Of a DNA stretch of 64,000 bases, positions 19,675 through 29,062 are shown one piece after another; the stretch's first letter is position 1; the number at the start of each line of letters is the position of its first letter. Position numbers and translations under genes: made by a program. The DNA is from Desulfotomaculum nigrificans DSM 574. Lineage in GTDB: Bacteria > Bacillota > Desulfotomaculia > Desulfotomaculales > Desulfotomaculaceae. The DNA lies in contig NZ_KI912183.1 of the NCBI RefSeq assembly GCF_000189755.2, positions 2,780,255 to 2,844,254 of the forward strand, read 5' to 3'. Under the pieces are notes generated by a model, which ran no database searches, was not told the origin of the DNA, and saw nothing but the letters and a program-made list of their open reading frames with translations.

Positions 19675-20715
19675 TTGGAGATAAGCAGTGGTTCTGGTCG
19701 GGGGTTTACAATGTTGGCAAATAATTTTTTTAATATTCCTGGGCTGACTAAGTTCACCCGTATGATTATGGAGTTGTCCGAAGATCTAATTTCTGTTATT
19801 GATCACCGGGGAATTATTATTGCTATGAACCCTGCTGTGGGCAAGCTGCTGAATATCGACGTTAATAGTCTCATTGGCCAACCTATGATAAAGGCTGTTT
19901 ATAAAGGAAAGAAATATGACGCCAAGGGGAATTATTTAAGTCCCATTATTGAAACCCTGGAGACAGGACGGGAGTTTAAAGAAGTTGAGAAAACCATCAA
20001 ATCTCCCCTGGTTCGTGGCGAATTTATCTGTCGCACCACCACTGGTATATTACGTGATGCAGCAGGCCGGGTGGCAGGTGCTTATTCCTTTGATCAAAAC
20101 ATTACCGTTCGCCGCCGATTGGAACGTACCAATGAGAAACTGGAAGAAATGATTAACAACCAGCACTTGCAAACTGTGTTGGCCTTTACCGAAGCCATTG
20201 GGGCCAGGGATAACTACACCAGAGGTCACTCGGAGAGGGTGGCTGAATATGCCCAGATGATTGCCGGTGCCATGGGCTTGGGCCAACTTAACCAACTGGT
20301 GTACGTGGCGGCACTGGTACACGATGTTGGTAAAATAGGTGTGCCGGAGCATATATTAAATAAGCCCGGACGGTTAACTGATGAAGAATTTATTAAAATA
20401 AAGGAACACCCGGTTACTGGTTCCAATATCCTAAAACAGATAGGTTCTTTTAATTACCTGGTACCCATTGTCCGCGCCCACCATGAACGGTATGACGGCA
20501 GGGGATATCCTGATGGCCTGGCGGGCAAAGATATCCCTCTGATCAGTCGGATTATAGCCGTGGCCGATGCCTTTGAGGCTATGACTTCGGACCGGAGCTA
20601 CCGAAAAAGATTTACCATCGACTATGCCGTTAATGAACTAAAACTTAATGCCGGAACCCAATTTGATCCTGAAATAGTAGATCATTTTACTAAGTTAATT
20701 GGGTATTTAAAATAA
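19675..20715 (+). CDS. PAS domain plus HD-GYP phosphodiesterase
   Basis: 346 residues from TTG 19675 (334 from ATG 19711; both have G-rich sites, start undecided). PAS sensor domain about 25-150 (ELSEDLISVIDHRGIIIAMN), then HD-GYP about 165-345: HSERVAEYA, HDVGKIGVPE, HHERYDGRGYP, VADAFEAMTSDRSYR. The HHExxDGxGYP signature is intact, so it is likely active against cyclic di-GMP. Soluble. It follows the chemoreceptor after a terminator. Confidence 0.92.
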   Translation: MEISSGSGRGFTMLANNFFNIPGLTKFTRMIMELSEDLISVIDHRGIIIAMNPAVGKLLNIDVNSLIGQPMIKAVYKGKKYDAKGNYLSPIIETLETGREFKEVEKTIKSPLVRGEFICRTTTGILRDAAGRVAGAYSFDQNITVRRRLERTNEKLEEMINNQHLQTVLAFTEAIGARDNYTRGHSERVAEYAQMIAGAMGLGQLNQLVYVAALVHDVGKIGVPEHILNKPGRLTDEEFIKIKEHPVTGSNILKQIGSFNYLVPIVRAHHERYDGRGYPDGLAGKDIPLISRIIAVADAFEAMTSDRSYRKRFTIDYAVNELKLNAGTQFDPEIVDHFTKLIGYLK

Positions 20716-20746
20716 CCCACAGAGGGCATACCCTGTGGGTTATTTA
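20713..20746 (+). terminator. Intrinsic terminator after HD-GYP gene
   Basis: AACCCACAG..GGG/CCC..TGTGGGTT stem then TATTT. Confidence 0.8.
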
Positions 20747-20952
20747 TGTGCTTATTCTACAATTGCACTAATACCGTCCTGGATAACAGTTATTTCCGTA
20801 TCCTGTCCTTTCTGTCAAATATCAAAAATTTTTTAATATTAGATTAAAGGAAATTAGTCTTATTTATTTGCCGGGTATGAAAAAAGGAGAAACCGGATTA
20901 ATATATAAAATATATGATGTTAATTTAAAATCAGACGTGGAGGATTTGAGCA

Positions 20953-21342
20953 TTGGCAAAGAATATCTTACCCAAAGTGCAGGAAATATTGGAATTAAGA
21001 AAGATTTCTATGGAGGAATTGGCCCAAAGAACCATGCTGGAGGTTTCAGATATTGAAGGGTTAAAACAATTTAACCATAAAAGAGCTGCCCACCTGGCCA
21101 TTGCCCAGGCCATTGCGATGGCTCTGGGTATCAATGTATATTACTTTCTGGGTGATGATGTGATTGGCCCCCAACGCATTCTATCCCGCCTTAATGTATT
21201 TGACCGACAAAAAATCCTAAACGGTGAATTAATGCCCTTTATTAAAGTAAGTAAAGAACAGGCGGCCAAAGGACTCACTGATGAGGAATTGGATTCATTA
21301 ATTCAAGTAATGTTGGAGCAGGAAAAGAAACAGGATCAGTAA
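20953..21342 (+). CDS. Small XRE-like helix-turn-helix protein
   Basis: 129 residues. The N-terminal region ILELRKISMEELAQRTMLEVSDIEGL and AIAMALGINVYYFL has the spacing of an XRE/Cro helix-turn-helix; the C-terminal half (FDRQKILNGELMPFIKVSKEQAAKGLTDEELDSL) is not recognised. TTG start 20953 with GTGGAGG nine bases upstream. Probable transcription regulator; target unknown. The 230 bp before it hold only the HD-GYP terminator and AT-rich DNA. Confidence 0.7.
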   Translation: MAKNILPKVQEILELRKISMEELAQRTMLEVSDIEGLKQFNHKRAAHLAIAQAIAMALGINVYYFLGDDVIGPQRILSRLNVFDRQKILNGELMPFIKVSKEQAAKGLTDEELDSLIQVMLEQEKKQDQ

Positions 21343-21348
21343 AAGCAA

Positions 21349-21376
21349 GAGCCCGTACCAATTTAGGTAGGGGCTC
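21349..21376. terminator. Inverted repeat between convergent genes
   Basis: GAGCCCGTACC/GGTAGGGGCTC between the XRE gene (+) and the ATPase gene (-); likely shared terminator, weak T tails. Confidence 0.6.
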
Positions 21377-21396
21377 ATAATGTTTATATAAAGACC

Positions 21397-22737
21397 CTAA
21401 AAAATGTTCAGATCCGTTCTGCCCTTAATATGATCAATAAACTGGCGGGCGGTGCGGCCGGAACGTTCGTTATGCCACAGGGTCCACTGGAGGGCCAGTT
21501 TTTCCAGGGTTTCCGGGTCCACATCTATTGCTTCCTGGCGGGCCAGTTCCCGGACAATTTGCAGGTAGGCTTCTTTATCCGGTGCCAGAAAAGTAATCTT
21601 TAGCCCAAACCGGTCGGCCAGAGACAGTTTCTCCTGGGCGGTATCACCCATATGGACCTCACCATCCCCGGAATTACGGTCACTAAAGTATTCTTTAATT
21701 AAATTTCTCTGGTTAGAGGTCACATAAATTCGCACATTAGCAGGCTGTTGCTGCAAGCTTCCTTCCAACTGTGTCTTAAATTCTTTATACTCGGTTTCCT
21801 TTTCTTCAAAGGACAGGTCATCAATAAAAATGATAAATTTAAGGGGTAACTGGCTTAAGGCCTGGGTTAGTTTTTGCAGGCTGCCCAGGTTTTTTCTTGG
21901 TAATTGCACCAACCGGAGCCCGTCCGGGCCATACCGGTGAATCAGTGCTTTGATGGTAGAAGATTTACCGGTACCCCGGTCGCCGTACAGCAGCAGATTA
22001 TGAGCGGTGAACCCCTGTAGCAGCCTCTCAGTGTTATCCACCACCTGCTGCCTTTGGGACTGGTATCCGATTAATTGGTGCAACTGAATGGGATCCGGGT
22101 CGGCAATACCGGTGAGCTGCCAACCGGTGCCGGTTTCCTCATAACGGAAGGCCCAGTAAAGAATGAATTGTCCCACCCCTGTCCGGCGGTAGAAAGAGAT
22201 CATTTGGGGCACCTGTTCACACCAATTGGTGGATCCTAAAAGAAAACGTTTTAAATCCAGCACTTCCCTACCGATCCCATGGTTGTCAGCAGTAACAGTG
22301 ATTTCTGTTAAGTCGCCCATTTTAAAATAAGGGTCCATCCCCCGGAAAATGCAGTCCAGACTCTGGACACCCTGCTGGCAGAGTACCTGCAGCATGTCTA
22401 AATCATGCTGATAAGCTGCCTTAAGTACGGCAGAAACCTGCTGCCCGGCTGCAGCTTGCCGGGCAAATAAGTTATCATCCAGCAGAATTAAGTTTAACAA
22501 ATGGTTTTGCCACAGGTTACCAGTCGGCGGCAGCAGCTTGTGGGCGCTTTGTTCTAACAGCAGGGACATCAGCCGGTGGTAGTCCCCTAATAAATGCCAG
22601 GGGTCCAACTGCTCCACCATAGCTGCGTTAATAATTTTATTAAAGTATTTTACCGCAGCATCATGCTGTAAGTTTTGAAATAAGGTTAAGCTGTTGAGAG
22701 CCCGGTAAACAGATTTAACTATGTTTTCACTGGTCAA
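21397..22737 (-). CDS. DUF815-type AAA ATPase
   Basis: 446 residues. Helical N-terminal half (1-230), then an AAA module: Walker A LYGDRGTGKSST (about 250), Walker B FIIFIDDLSFEE, sensor-1 VTSN (YVTSNQRNL), arginine-finger region DRFGLKITF and C-terminal lid ending RSGRTARQFIDHI. This matches the DUF815 family, predicted ATPases of unknown job. TTG start at 22737 with GGAGG upstream. Transcribed away from the XRE gene. Confidence 0.85.
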   Translation of the reverse strand: MTSENIVKSVYRALNSLTLFQNLQHDAAVKYFNKIINAAMVEQLDPWHLLGDYHRLMSLLLEQSAHKLLPPTGNLWQNHLLNLILLDDNLFARQAAAGQQVSAVLKAAYQHDLDMLQVLCQQGVQSLDCIFRGMDPYFKMGDLTEITVTADNHGIGREVLDLKRFLLGSTNWCEQVPQMISFYRRTGVGQFILYWAFRYEETGTGWQLTGIADPDPIQLHQLIGYQSQRQQVVDNTERLLQGFTAHNLLLYGDRGTGKSSTIKALIHRYGPDGLRLVQLPRKNLGSLQKLTQALSQLPLKFIIFIDDLSFEEKETEYKEFKTQLEGSLQQQPANVRIYVTSNQRNLIKEYFSDRNSGDGEVHMGDTAQEKLSLADRFGLKITFLAPDKEAYLQIVRELARQEAIDVDPETLEKLALQWTLWHNERSGRTARQFIDHIKGRTDLNIF

Positions 22738-22784
22738 TCTAATCGCCTCCGGAATTATGCTACCGGAAGTACTTCTACTTTTTT

Positions 22785-24863
22785 TTAATTACCCCTGCTA
22801 ATAATGGCCATCAATTGATCTAGATCGGTAACTGGTGGTTGGCAGGCGAAATTTTTACATACATAAGCAGTGGCTTTTCCTGCCACCGGTAACCTGTCTT
22901 TTAGCAGGGGTACCAGTTCCTCTGCCTGGGCAGCGGCTTCACCTTCATAGCGCACCGCTAGTACGGCGGAAGGTAAAAATTCCTTTTGCACCACATCAAT
23001 CATCTGTTTCAGGGCTGAATCTTCCCTTTTGCCGGACAGTACGATTTCCGTGGGTGGTTCTTGGTTTAAATAAGCCGCTATCATGAAGTAGGAATAGCCA
23101 ATGGGATAATGCTCCAATTCCCCGGCAAATACCTGCAGTTGTTTAGTGGCCAGTTCCTCATAACGGTTTCGTTCCGTCAGCCGGGCCAGCCGAAACAGGT
23201 TTACTGTGGCCACTGAGTTGCCCGAAGGAATGGCCCCGTCATATATCTCCTTGGGTCGGCTGATTAGCTGTTCACTATCTTTACCGTAGAAGAAAAATCC
23301 ACCGTTCTGACGGTCCCAGAAAAGGTCAATCATGCTATCTGTCAACTGCACAGCTTGCTCCAAATGCTTAATATCAAAGGTGGCTTCGTAAAGTTCCAGC
23401 AACCCCCAGATTAAAAAGGCATAATCATCCAGGTAGGCTGGGTAGGCTGCTTCACCGTCCCGGTAGCGGGCCAGCAGTCGCCCGTCCGCACGCTGCAGGT
23501 TGTGGTAAATGAAATCCACAGCTTTTTCTGCCGCCTGGCTGTATTTCTCATCACCCAGCACCCGGGCGCCCCGGGCCAGAGCGGCAATCATGAGGCCGTT
23601 CCAGGAAGTAAGAATTTTATCATCCTTGTGCGGGTGAACTCTTTTTTCCCGCTGGGCAAATAACAGCTGGCGGCATTTTTCCAGACCATCCACCAGGTCC
23701 TCCAGGGTGATATCCAATTCCTGGGCAAATTTTAGGGGATCTTGATTTATTAAATTCGGTATGCTGGCCCCTTCAAAATTACCCCGGGGGGTAATATCAT
23801 AATAACGGCAAAACAGCTGGCCATCAATTTGCCCTAAAACTTGCTCAACCTCCTGCGGGTGCCATACATAAAATTTACCTTCAACACCTTCTGAATCAGC
23901 ATCTTCAGCGGAATAAAAACCGCCCTCCGGAGCAGTCATATCCCTTAATACATAGGTAAATATTTCCTTAGCCACCCGGCTAAACCGGGGGTTACGGTTA
24001 ATCTGGTAAGTTTCTAAAAAGGCAATGGCCAGCAATGCGTTGTCATAAAGCATCTTTTCAAAGTGGGGAACTAACCACCGGCGGTCGGTGGAATAGCGGG
24101 AAAAACCAAAACCGATGTGGTCATAAATCCCGCCCCGGTGCATGGCATCCAGCGTGTCTTCCACCATGGTCAAGGCTTTTTTTTGGCTTGTTTTTTTCCA
24201 GCAGCGCAGTAACAACATCAAGTTATGGGGGGTGGGGAACTTAGGCGGATTACCAAAACCGCCGTATGTACTGTCAAAATGCCGGGCAAACAACAGGTAA
24301 GCTTTATCCAGCACCTCCGGAGACAATTGACCCGGGGCGGTAGCAGTTTTCATATTAAGCCTGGCCATAAGCTGGTCACTGATTCCCAGTAACTGCTGGC
24401 GGTTCTTGGCCCATAAATCAGCAATTTGCTGCAAAATATCTATTAAACCAGGCTTACCGTAATTACTGTTTTTAGGAAAATATGTACCGGCAAAAAAGGG
24501 CTTTTGATCGGGAGTCATAATTATATTTAAAGGCCATCCCCCCTGCCCGGTTAAGGCTTGGCAGACCGTCATATAGATTTGGTCAATATCCGGCCGTTCT
24601 TCTCGATCAACCTTAATGGCGACATAATATTTATTTAAAACTTCAGCTACGTCCTCCGACTCAAAGGACTCTCGTTCCATCACATGGCACCAGTGGCAGG
24701 TGGAGTACCCGATGGAGAGAAACACTGGTTTGTTCTCCCGCTTCGCCTTCTCGAAAGCCTCCTCTCCCCACGGATACCAGTCTACGGGGTTATAAGCATG
24801 TTGCAGGAGATATGGCGATTTCTCATGTATTAAACGATTAGGCTTATGTTCGGTTCGCTCCAA
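22785..24863 (-). CDS. DUF255 thioredoxin-domain protein (YyaL/spermatogenesis-associated 20 family)
   Basis: 692 residues. N-terminal thioredoxin-like domain (1-165) with the diagnostic [21 protein letters not shown] and the active-site-like CHWCHVM, followed by an (alpha/alpha)6-barrel, glycosidase-like region (about 190-680; [42 protein letters not shown]). Family function is not settled. The frame is open to 24905, but TTG 24863 has AGGAGGTG five bases upstream and is preferred. It is 47 bp upstream of the DUF815 gene on the same strand, so they may be co-transcribed. Confidence 0.9.
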   Translation of the reverse strand: MERTEHKPNRLIHEKSPYLLQHAYNPVDWYPWGEEAFEKAKRENKPVFLSIGYSTCHWCHVMERESFESEDVAEVLNKYYVAIKVDREERPDIDQIYMTVCQALTGQGGWPLNIIMTPDQKPFFAGTYFPKNSNYGKPGLIDILQQIADLWAKNRQQLLGISDQLMARLNMKTATAPGQLSPEVLDKAYLLFARHFDSTYGGFGNPPKFPTPHNLMLLLRCWKKTSQKKALTMVEDTLDAMHRGGIYDHIGFGFSRYSTDRRWLVPHFEKMLYDNALLAIAFLETYQINRNPRFSRVAKEIFTYVLRDMTAPEGGFYSAEDADSEGVEGKFYVWHPQEVEQVLGQIDGQLFCRYYDITPRGNFEGASIPNLINQDPLKFAQELDITLEDLVDGLEKCRQLLFAQREKRVHPHKDDKILTSWNGLMIAALARGARVLGDEKYSQAAEKAVDFIYHNLQRADGRLLARYRDGEAAYPAYLDDYAFLIWGLLELYEATFDIKHLEQAVQLTDSMIDLFWDRQNGGFFFYGKDSEQLISRPKEIYDGAIPSGNSVATVNLFRLARLTERNRYEELATKQLQVFAGELEHYPIGYSYFMIAAYLNQEPPTEIVLSGKREDSALKQMIDVVQKEFLPSAVLAVRYEGEAAAQAEELVPLLKDRLPVAGKATAYVCKNFACQPPVTDLDQLMAIISRGN

Positions 24864-24914
24864 AAGTGCACCTCCTAAAGTAGGTTTTACGTTATTTATA
24901 ACCAATATGCAACT

Positions 24915-24946
24915 AAAAGGACACTGGCCGTGTTGGTCAATGTCCT
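24915..24946 (-). terminator. Terminator of the VOC gene
   Basis: AGGACA..TGTCCT stem with inner TGGCC/GGTCA, followed on the minus strand by TTTT. Confidence 0.7.
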
Positions 24947-24970
24947 GACTTCATTTTACAATCCCGTTTC

Positions 24971-25384
24971 TCAACTGTCATAGTTAAACTGCCATCCAAT
25001 TCCAAACTTATCTGTGAGATTGCCGTAGCATTTGCTCCAAAATGTTTCTTGAAGGTCCATACCTACAGTGCCGCCTTTTTTCAGTTTACTAAATATAGAT
25101 TTAATTTCATCCATGTTCTTACTTGCAATTGTAAGGCTGATGTTGTTTCCAACAACAAAGGGCATACCAGGAAGAACATCAGAAAACATAACAGTGCTTC
25201 CATTAATGTTAAGCCGTGCGTGCATGACTAAATTTTTCGCTTCCTCTGGAAGGGTAAATTCCGGGTCAGGCGGCATTTGGCCATAGGTCATTATTTGTGG
25301 TTGTTCTGTTTCAAAAACCTCTGCGTAAAACTCTAATGCTTCACGACAATTTCCATTAAAATTCAGATATACTTCAACAGCCAT
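24971..25384 (-). CDS. VOC-superfamily protein, PhnB-like
   Basis: 137 residues. N-terminal YLNFNGNCREALEFYAEVF and the second beta-alpha-beta unit (ISLTIASKNMDEIKSIFSKL, ETFWSKCYGNLTDKFGIGW) are the PhnB/3-demethylubiquinone-methyltransferase-like subgroup of the glyoxalase fold. Function unknown; these proteins often bind small molecules. Start ATG 25384. Confidence 0.85.
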   Translation of the reverse strand: MAVEVYLNFNGNCREALEFYAEVFETEQPQIMTYGQMPPDPEFTLPEEAKNLVMHARLNINGSTVMFSDVLPGMPFVVGNNISLTIASKNMDEIKSIFSKLKKGGTVGMDLQETFWSKCYGNLTDKFGIGWQFNYDS

Positions 25385-25436
25385 TTGCTTAACTCCTTCT
25401 TATTAATTGTTCATGATTGATAAATGACTACCTGTA

Positions 25437-25529
25437 GATGTATTGCAGCTGACACCAGTGGCAGGTGCTATATCCCACCGAAAGGAAGATAGGCTTGTCC
25501 TCCTGCCGGGCTTTATCAAAGGCTTCTTT
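25437..25529 (-). pseudogene. Fragment of a second DUF255 gene
   Basis: Minus-strand translation gives [19 protein letters not shown] followed by STCHWC, which closely parallels the thioredoxin-domain segment [19 protein letters not shown] then STCHWCHVM of the intact gene at 22785-24863. No start and no continuation beyond the Cys motif, so it is a remnant of a duplicated or recombined copy. Confidence 0.75.
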
Positions 25530-25608
25530 TCATAAGGCAATCTAATCCCCCTTAAAAATTTTTTATTAGTATTCCCCGAAATGACTTTAATTTTTTCCCT
25601 CAATTATT

Positions 25609-25650
25609 AAAAAAAGCCATGGCAGAAAGTAAACTGCCCCGGCTTTTTAT
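25609..25650. terminator. Terminator of the Uma2 gene, possibly bidirectional
   Basis: AAAAAGCC/GGCTTTTT outer stem and GGCAG/CTGCC inner stem (25611-25648). Confidence 0.75.
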
Positions 25651-25652
25651 TC

Positions 25653-26207
25653 TTAGAATATTTCATTTAGTTTTATTTCTAATCCTGGAATTAACTGAGT
25701 TGTAATGGTATCTTCTTCATCATAAGAACCCAACCATTGCCATTGCTTTTCGCCAACTTTATAGACGTCTATGATTTTGGCATCTATGTCTACGGTCCAG
25801 TATTCCTTAACCCCATACTTTAAATAAATCTGACCCTTTTTCTTTTTGTCGTAACTCGCTGTAGAAGGGGATAGTACCTCAATAACAAGATCAGGAGCAC
25901 CTTGAATATTTAGTTCACCTACAATGTTTAAGCGGTTGTCTGAAATAAAAATAATATCAGGTTGTACCACTTGATCACCAAGTAAAACATCAATAGGGGC
26001 GTAATAAACTTCGCCTAAAGGGTTTTGCCTAAGAAAACTTTCAAATTGAAATGAGATTTTCGCACTAACTCTTTGGTGTCTGGGTTTTGGACTTGGAACC
26101 ATAATTAATTCCCCTCCGATTAATTCATACCGCTGCCCGTCATCTATTTTCATATAATCTTCAATTGTATACTCTCTGTCGTTAAAAATGGTGAGTTCGG
26201 TGGCCAT
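25653..26207 (-). CDS. Uma2-family putative restriction-endonuclease-fold protein
   Basis: 184 residues. PF05685-like order: YTIEDYMKIDDGQRYELIGGELIMV, HQRVSAKISFQFE, VVQPDIIFIS, APDLVIEVLSPSTASYDKKKKGQIYLKYGVKEYWTVD. The PD-(D/E)xK-type residues (PDI and the EVLSPS glutamate, K of the KKK stretch) are present. Biological role unknown; common in cyanobacteria and in multi-copy families. ATG 26207 after AGGGGG. Confidence 0.9.
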   Translation of the reverse strand: MATELTIFNDREYTIEDYMKIDDGQRYELIGGELIMVPSPKPRHQRVSAKISFQFESFLRQNPLGEVYYAPIDVLLGDQVVQPDIIFISDNRLNIVGELNIQGAPDLVIEVLSPSTASYDKKKKGQIYLKYGVKEYWTVDIDAKIIDVYKVGEKQWQWLGSYDEEDTITTQLIPGLEIKLNEIF

Positions 26208-26223
26208 TTTCCCCCTGGTTTCT

Positions 26224-26484
26224 AAAACTTACGCATACTTACTTAAAATATAGCGTAAGTTTTTCACCCGTCCGACTAACGGGCGGCAGTGTCACAGGAT
26301 TCAACTGCTGGGCCATAAGCTCTCGCTTATGTTCCGGGTGGTTTACCTTGCGGTTCACCACCGTCAGCTTATGCTGTCCGTCCGGCCCGGAAAGGGTGTT
26401 ACCCTTGCCTCGGTAGTTAACTTTTGACAGCAGCCTTTCACAGCGTGTACTGCTGCCATCACGCAAACTTATGAGAATAGGGTC
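26224..26484 (-). ncRNA. Putative TnpB guide-RNA (omega/reRNA) region and element right end
   Basis: Directly 3' of tnpB on the same strand and strongly folded: CATAAGC-GAGA-GCTTATG, GGTGGT/ACCACC around a GAACCGCAAGGTAA loop, CCGCCCG/CGGACGGG, and a terminal AAAACTTACGC/GCGTAAGTTTT stem (26224-26234 with 26253-26263). The 75-codon ORF across it has no recognisable protein. In this family, guide RNA comes from the 3' end of tnpB and the flank; that assignment here is inference. Confidence 0.5.
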
Positions 26485-27942
26485 TTACCCTACACCTAAC
26501 AGTTCTTTCCGGTGAACCTGCCAGGAAACCAGGCTGTTCACCCCTTTCTTCTTTAGCTGTTTTAATATTGCTTTCTTGACAGCAGACCACTGCTGCCAGT
26601 TATTTAACTTTCTAAAGCCTTCTTTTGCTTTAATAAACCTGTCTACCAATCGTTTAGGAATTCTTTCATAGTCAAACCCCAGACCCCTCCGGGCTATCAC
26701 TAAGGCTGCTGCCTGGTGGTTTGATAACCCGTACTGGTGCTGGTATTTCAGAATTCCTATGACCGAGGTAAAGGCCGGTTTTACCTTTATTACCGGCACA
26801 CCCTCACGGGCAGCACACCGGTCAATATATGCCAGAAACTTTGACCAGACAAAACCGTGGCTCATACGGTTAAATTTGGCCGTTACGGATTTGTCGTGTT
26901 TAAATTTCAAATCTTCTACTGCCAGGGCACCGCCTGTTTCTTTTGCCAGAGCTACTACTTTCTTTGCCTTTTCTCCAATAAGGTTATTCCTCCGGTTGCT
27001 TTTGGCATAAGTCCATTCTCCCTGTCTTATCCACTGACTGCCCCGGTACTGTCCCAGGCAGTCTGTTAGGGCAATTCCTAAGCCGTCAGGGTTGGTATCT
27101 ACCCCAACAGCACCGTGGGCATGATAGGGATCCGGCATATCTTCTTCGATGGTGACATGAATATAGTACCTGCCGTCCTTACGAATTATTTCTACTTGGT
27201 AGGAGCTGCCTGTTTTAAGGTAGTCCAAAACCATCTGCCGGTAGTTTCGACCATTGATTTTTCTTGTTTTTTTGGAAGGTTTATGGGCCAGGTAAACCGG
27301 AACGGTGATACGCTTATATCTGCCTGTTCCAGTTGGCTCGGCGGCTATATCAAGATAGATTTGACCGTTCATCTCGTACAGGCGTGTATTCAAGTTGCCG
27401 CCCTTGGTTTTGTCTCCCCGGGACAGGTAACGGTTGCTTCTTGCTTCCTGCCATTCTTCCCGGGTGATATTGCCCTTACACCTTTCCAGAAACAGTCTCT
27501 TTCCTCCGAAAACTATTGTCGGAAAGGTCTTGGCTTCCAGGTGTTTTTGCCAGTCTGCCAGCTTCCTCTGTTCCTTTTCCAGTCGTTTTTGCAGGTTGGC
27601 TTTTTTCTTGGACGATTTGGCTTTAGTTATTCGCTTTTGGGTAAACTCTACTTTGGCCAGGGCATTGGCGTAGTGTAACTTGACCAATTCATGCTGGCTT
27701 TTGATGGTGCTTTGGGCATCATACACCGCATCGTTGGCCTGGCGGGAGTTGAGGTTAAACTTGACCTGCACGCCTTGGCGGATGTCCTGGTTTCTTTTGC
27801 CTTCCAGTAATCTTTTAAAGCTCCACCTGACTGCTGCACAGTAACGGGCCATGAGGTTATCGAGGTAGGCTTGTTGGGTTTCGGTAAGTTCAAGGATTAC
27901 TCCCATTGCCGTCGTTTTCACCGGCAGCCGCCTCGCTTTCAA
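26485..27942 (-). mobile_element. tnpB: TnpB-related protein of an IS607-type element
   Basis: 485 residues. N-terminal helical wedge (1-230), then RuvC-like blocks: HGAVGVDTNPDGLGIALTD (first Asp) and ETGGALAVEDLKFK (Glu). The usual CxxC...CxxC zinc ribbon and DRDxNAA block are missing; in their place is VKPAFTSVIGILKYQHQYGL then SNHQAAALVIARRGLGF. This matches the TnpB-related accessory-protein branch rather than classical TnpB, so nuclease activity is doubtful. Start uncertain: TTG 27942 or GTG 27921. It overlaps the remnant of tnpA. Confidence 0.82.
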
Positions 27943-28113
27943 TGACCTGCACCAGCTTTTTTGCCACTCTACCGCCGCGTTTTCCGTAAAGTCTGGCTGA
28001 AAAACCGGTTACTATGGCTATCATGTCTTCTACTCTCTTGACCATCTGTGAAGGGTACTGATGTGCAAATTGTATAATTTTTTAACCTCTTTTGCTGTTA
28101 AATATTTTCTCAT
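27890..28113 (-). pseudogene. tnpA: IS607-type serine recombinase tnpA with internal deletion
   Basis: From ATG 28113 the strand encodes a MerR-like HTH start (RKYLTAKEVKKLYNLHIS then TLHRW) that stops at 28030. From 28030 another frame encodes the typical C-terminal tail (EDMIAIVTGFSARLYGKRGG) to a stop at 27890. The catalytic resolvase domain between them, roughly 120 residues, is gone. The tail overlaps tnpB as in intact IS607 elements. The element is therefore immobile unless helped in trans. Confidence 0.8.
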
Positions 28114-28397
28114 TATTAACCACCTCTGTTACCATTGTAACATATTGGTTAATAATGGCTATGATTAACTATCTTTGCATAAGTATTTTGGAAGCTGTTT
28201 TAACCTCCTTCATCTTCCATTAATAATTAATTATAACACAAAACCTGCTGCCAGCTGGTGTAGTATGACCCGTGCCCAATTCCGGTATTACTGGCCGCTC
28301 TATGTAGAAGTAGAAAAAAATTATTAATTTGTCATACTTAGTCCTGGCCCAGCATATGATTATTAGGTAACAAATTTTATAATAATGGGGTGAAGGT

Positions 28398-28517
28398 ATG
28401 AACCAGGAGCTAATTAACGAGATTTTGGACAGTATTGGGTTGGAAAGTCTGGTATTGGAAAAGGATAAGCGAAACCAACCGGAGGGTACCACTATAATTT
28501 TAAGAAACGCAGAATAA
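28398..28517 (+). CDS. 39-residue small protein, unknown
   Basis: Encodes MNQELINEILDSIGLESLVL, then a charged stretch and a TTIILRNAE end. GGGGTGAAGG lies just before ATG 28398, and a terminator overlaps the stop codon. No homologue recognised. The 180 bases upstream are AT-rich without another feature. Terminator and ribosome site make it a plausible real gene. Confidence 0.5.
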   Translation: MNQELINEILDSIGLESLVLEKDKRNQPEGTTIILRNAE

Positions 28518-28551
28518 AAACCGGGTGTGGCTTAAGGGTCTACCCGGTTTT
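28517..28551. terminator. Bidirectional terminator between 39-aa ORF and Cys-rich gene
   Basis: AAAACCGGGT (28517-28526) and ACCCGGTTTT (28542-28551), perfect 10 bp. Confidence 0.85.
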
Positions 28552-29062
28552 AAAATTTAGATATTGTTTTATTATGCGGGTCTAAATATGCCGGTAGCTT
28601 CCGAGAAACTTTGGGGCTAATTAAGCAGCAAGAGTTTCCCTGAGCGGCACTTCTAATGGTATAGGCGGTAGATTTCAGTGTGGTACAAAGGTGCGGAGAT
28701 ATTTCAATATTTAATCTGGGGTGGCGCATTTTGTACCTGGTGTTAGCAGGGCAATGCTGACATTTAGCTTGCTGTTGTTTCATGAATTGCAACTGGCGGT
28801 CAGTGGGGCGTATGAAGCCCTTGGCACAATGCTCAAAGAAATCCTTAATCCCCAGCGGATCCTCTTCAAAGGGGCAGTTACATACGATTTCCACTGAATC
28901 CGGCTTTGCCTTGATGTGGGAAGTGACCAGCTCGCACACCGTCATGCCCAGGGTGCCTTTGGTTTTTAAGGGGCAAGAACAGTTGTTACAATTGTTTGAA
29001 TCACTTTCTCCACAGGCCTTACGAATATCAACAACCTCTTTAAAATTACGAATTAATGTCAT
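28550..29062 (-). CDS. Cysteine-rich protein of unknown function
   Basis: 170 residues with about fourteen cysteines, many in pairs: NNCNNCSCPL, VCNCPFEED, EHCAKGF, KCQHCPANTRY and a later SCCL. The spacing suggests zinc or iron-sulfur binding, but no family is recognised. Soluble. ATG 29062 with GGAGG upstream, and a proper terminator, so it looks like a real expressed gene. Lies next to the decayed IS607 element. Confidence 0.65.
   Translation of the reverse strand: MTLIRNFKEVVDIRKACGESDSNNCNNCSCPLKTKGTLGMTVCELVTSHIKAKPDSVEIVCNCPFEEDPLGIKDFFEHCAKGFIRPTDRQLQFMKQQQAKCQHCPANTRYKMRHPRLNIEISPHLCTTLKSTAYTIRSAAQGNSCCLISPKVSRKLPAYLDPHNKTISKF

Noticed and set aside
20753-20818. Minus-strand peptide TEITVIQDGISAIVE before a stop
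   Set aside because: Looks protein-like but is only about 20 codons behind a stop with no start; too short to call a gene remnant with confidence.
20868-21056. 62-codon plus-strand ORF
   Set aside because: Overlaps the XRE gene in another frame and has no ribosome site.
26239-26466. 75-codon ORF downstream of tnpB
   Set aside because: No family features, and the strand is better explained by folded RNA of the element end.
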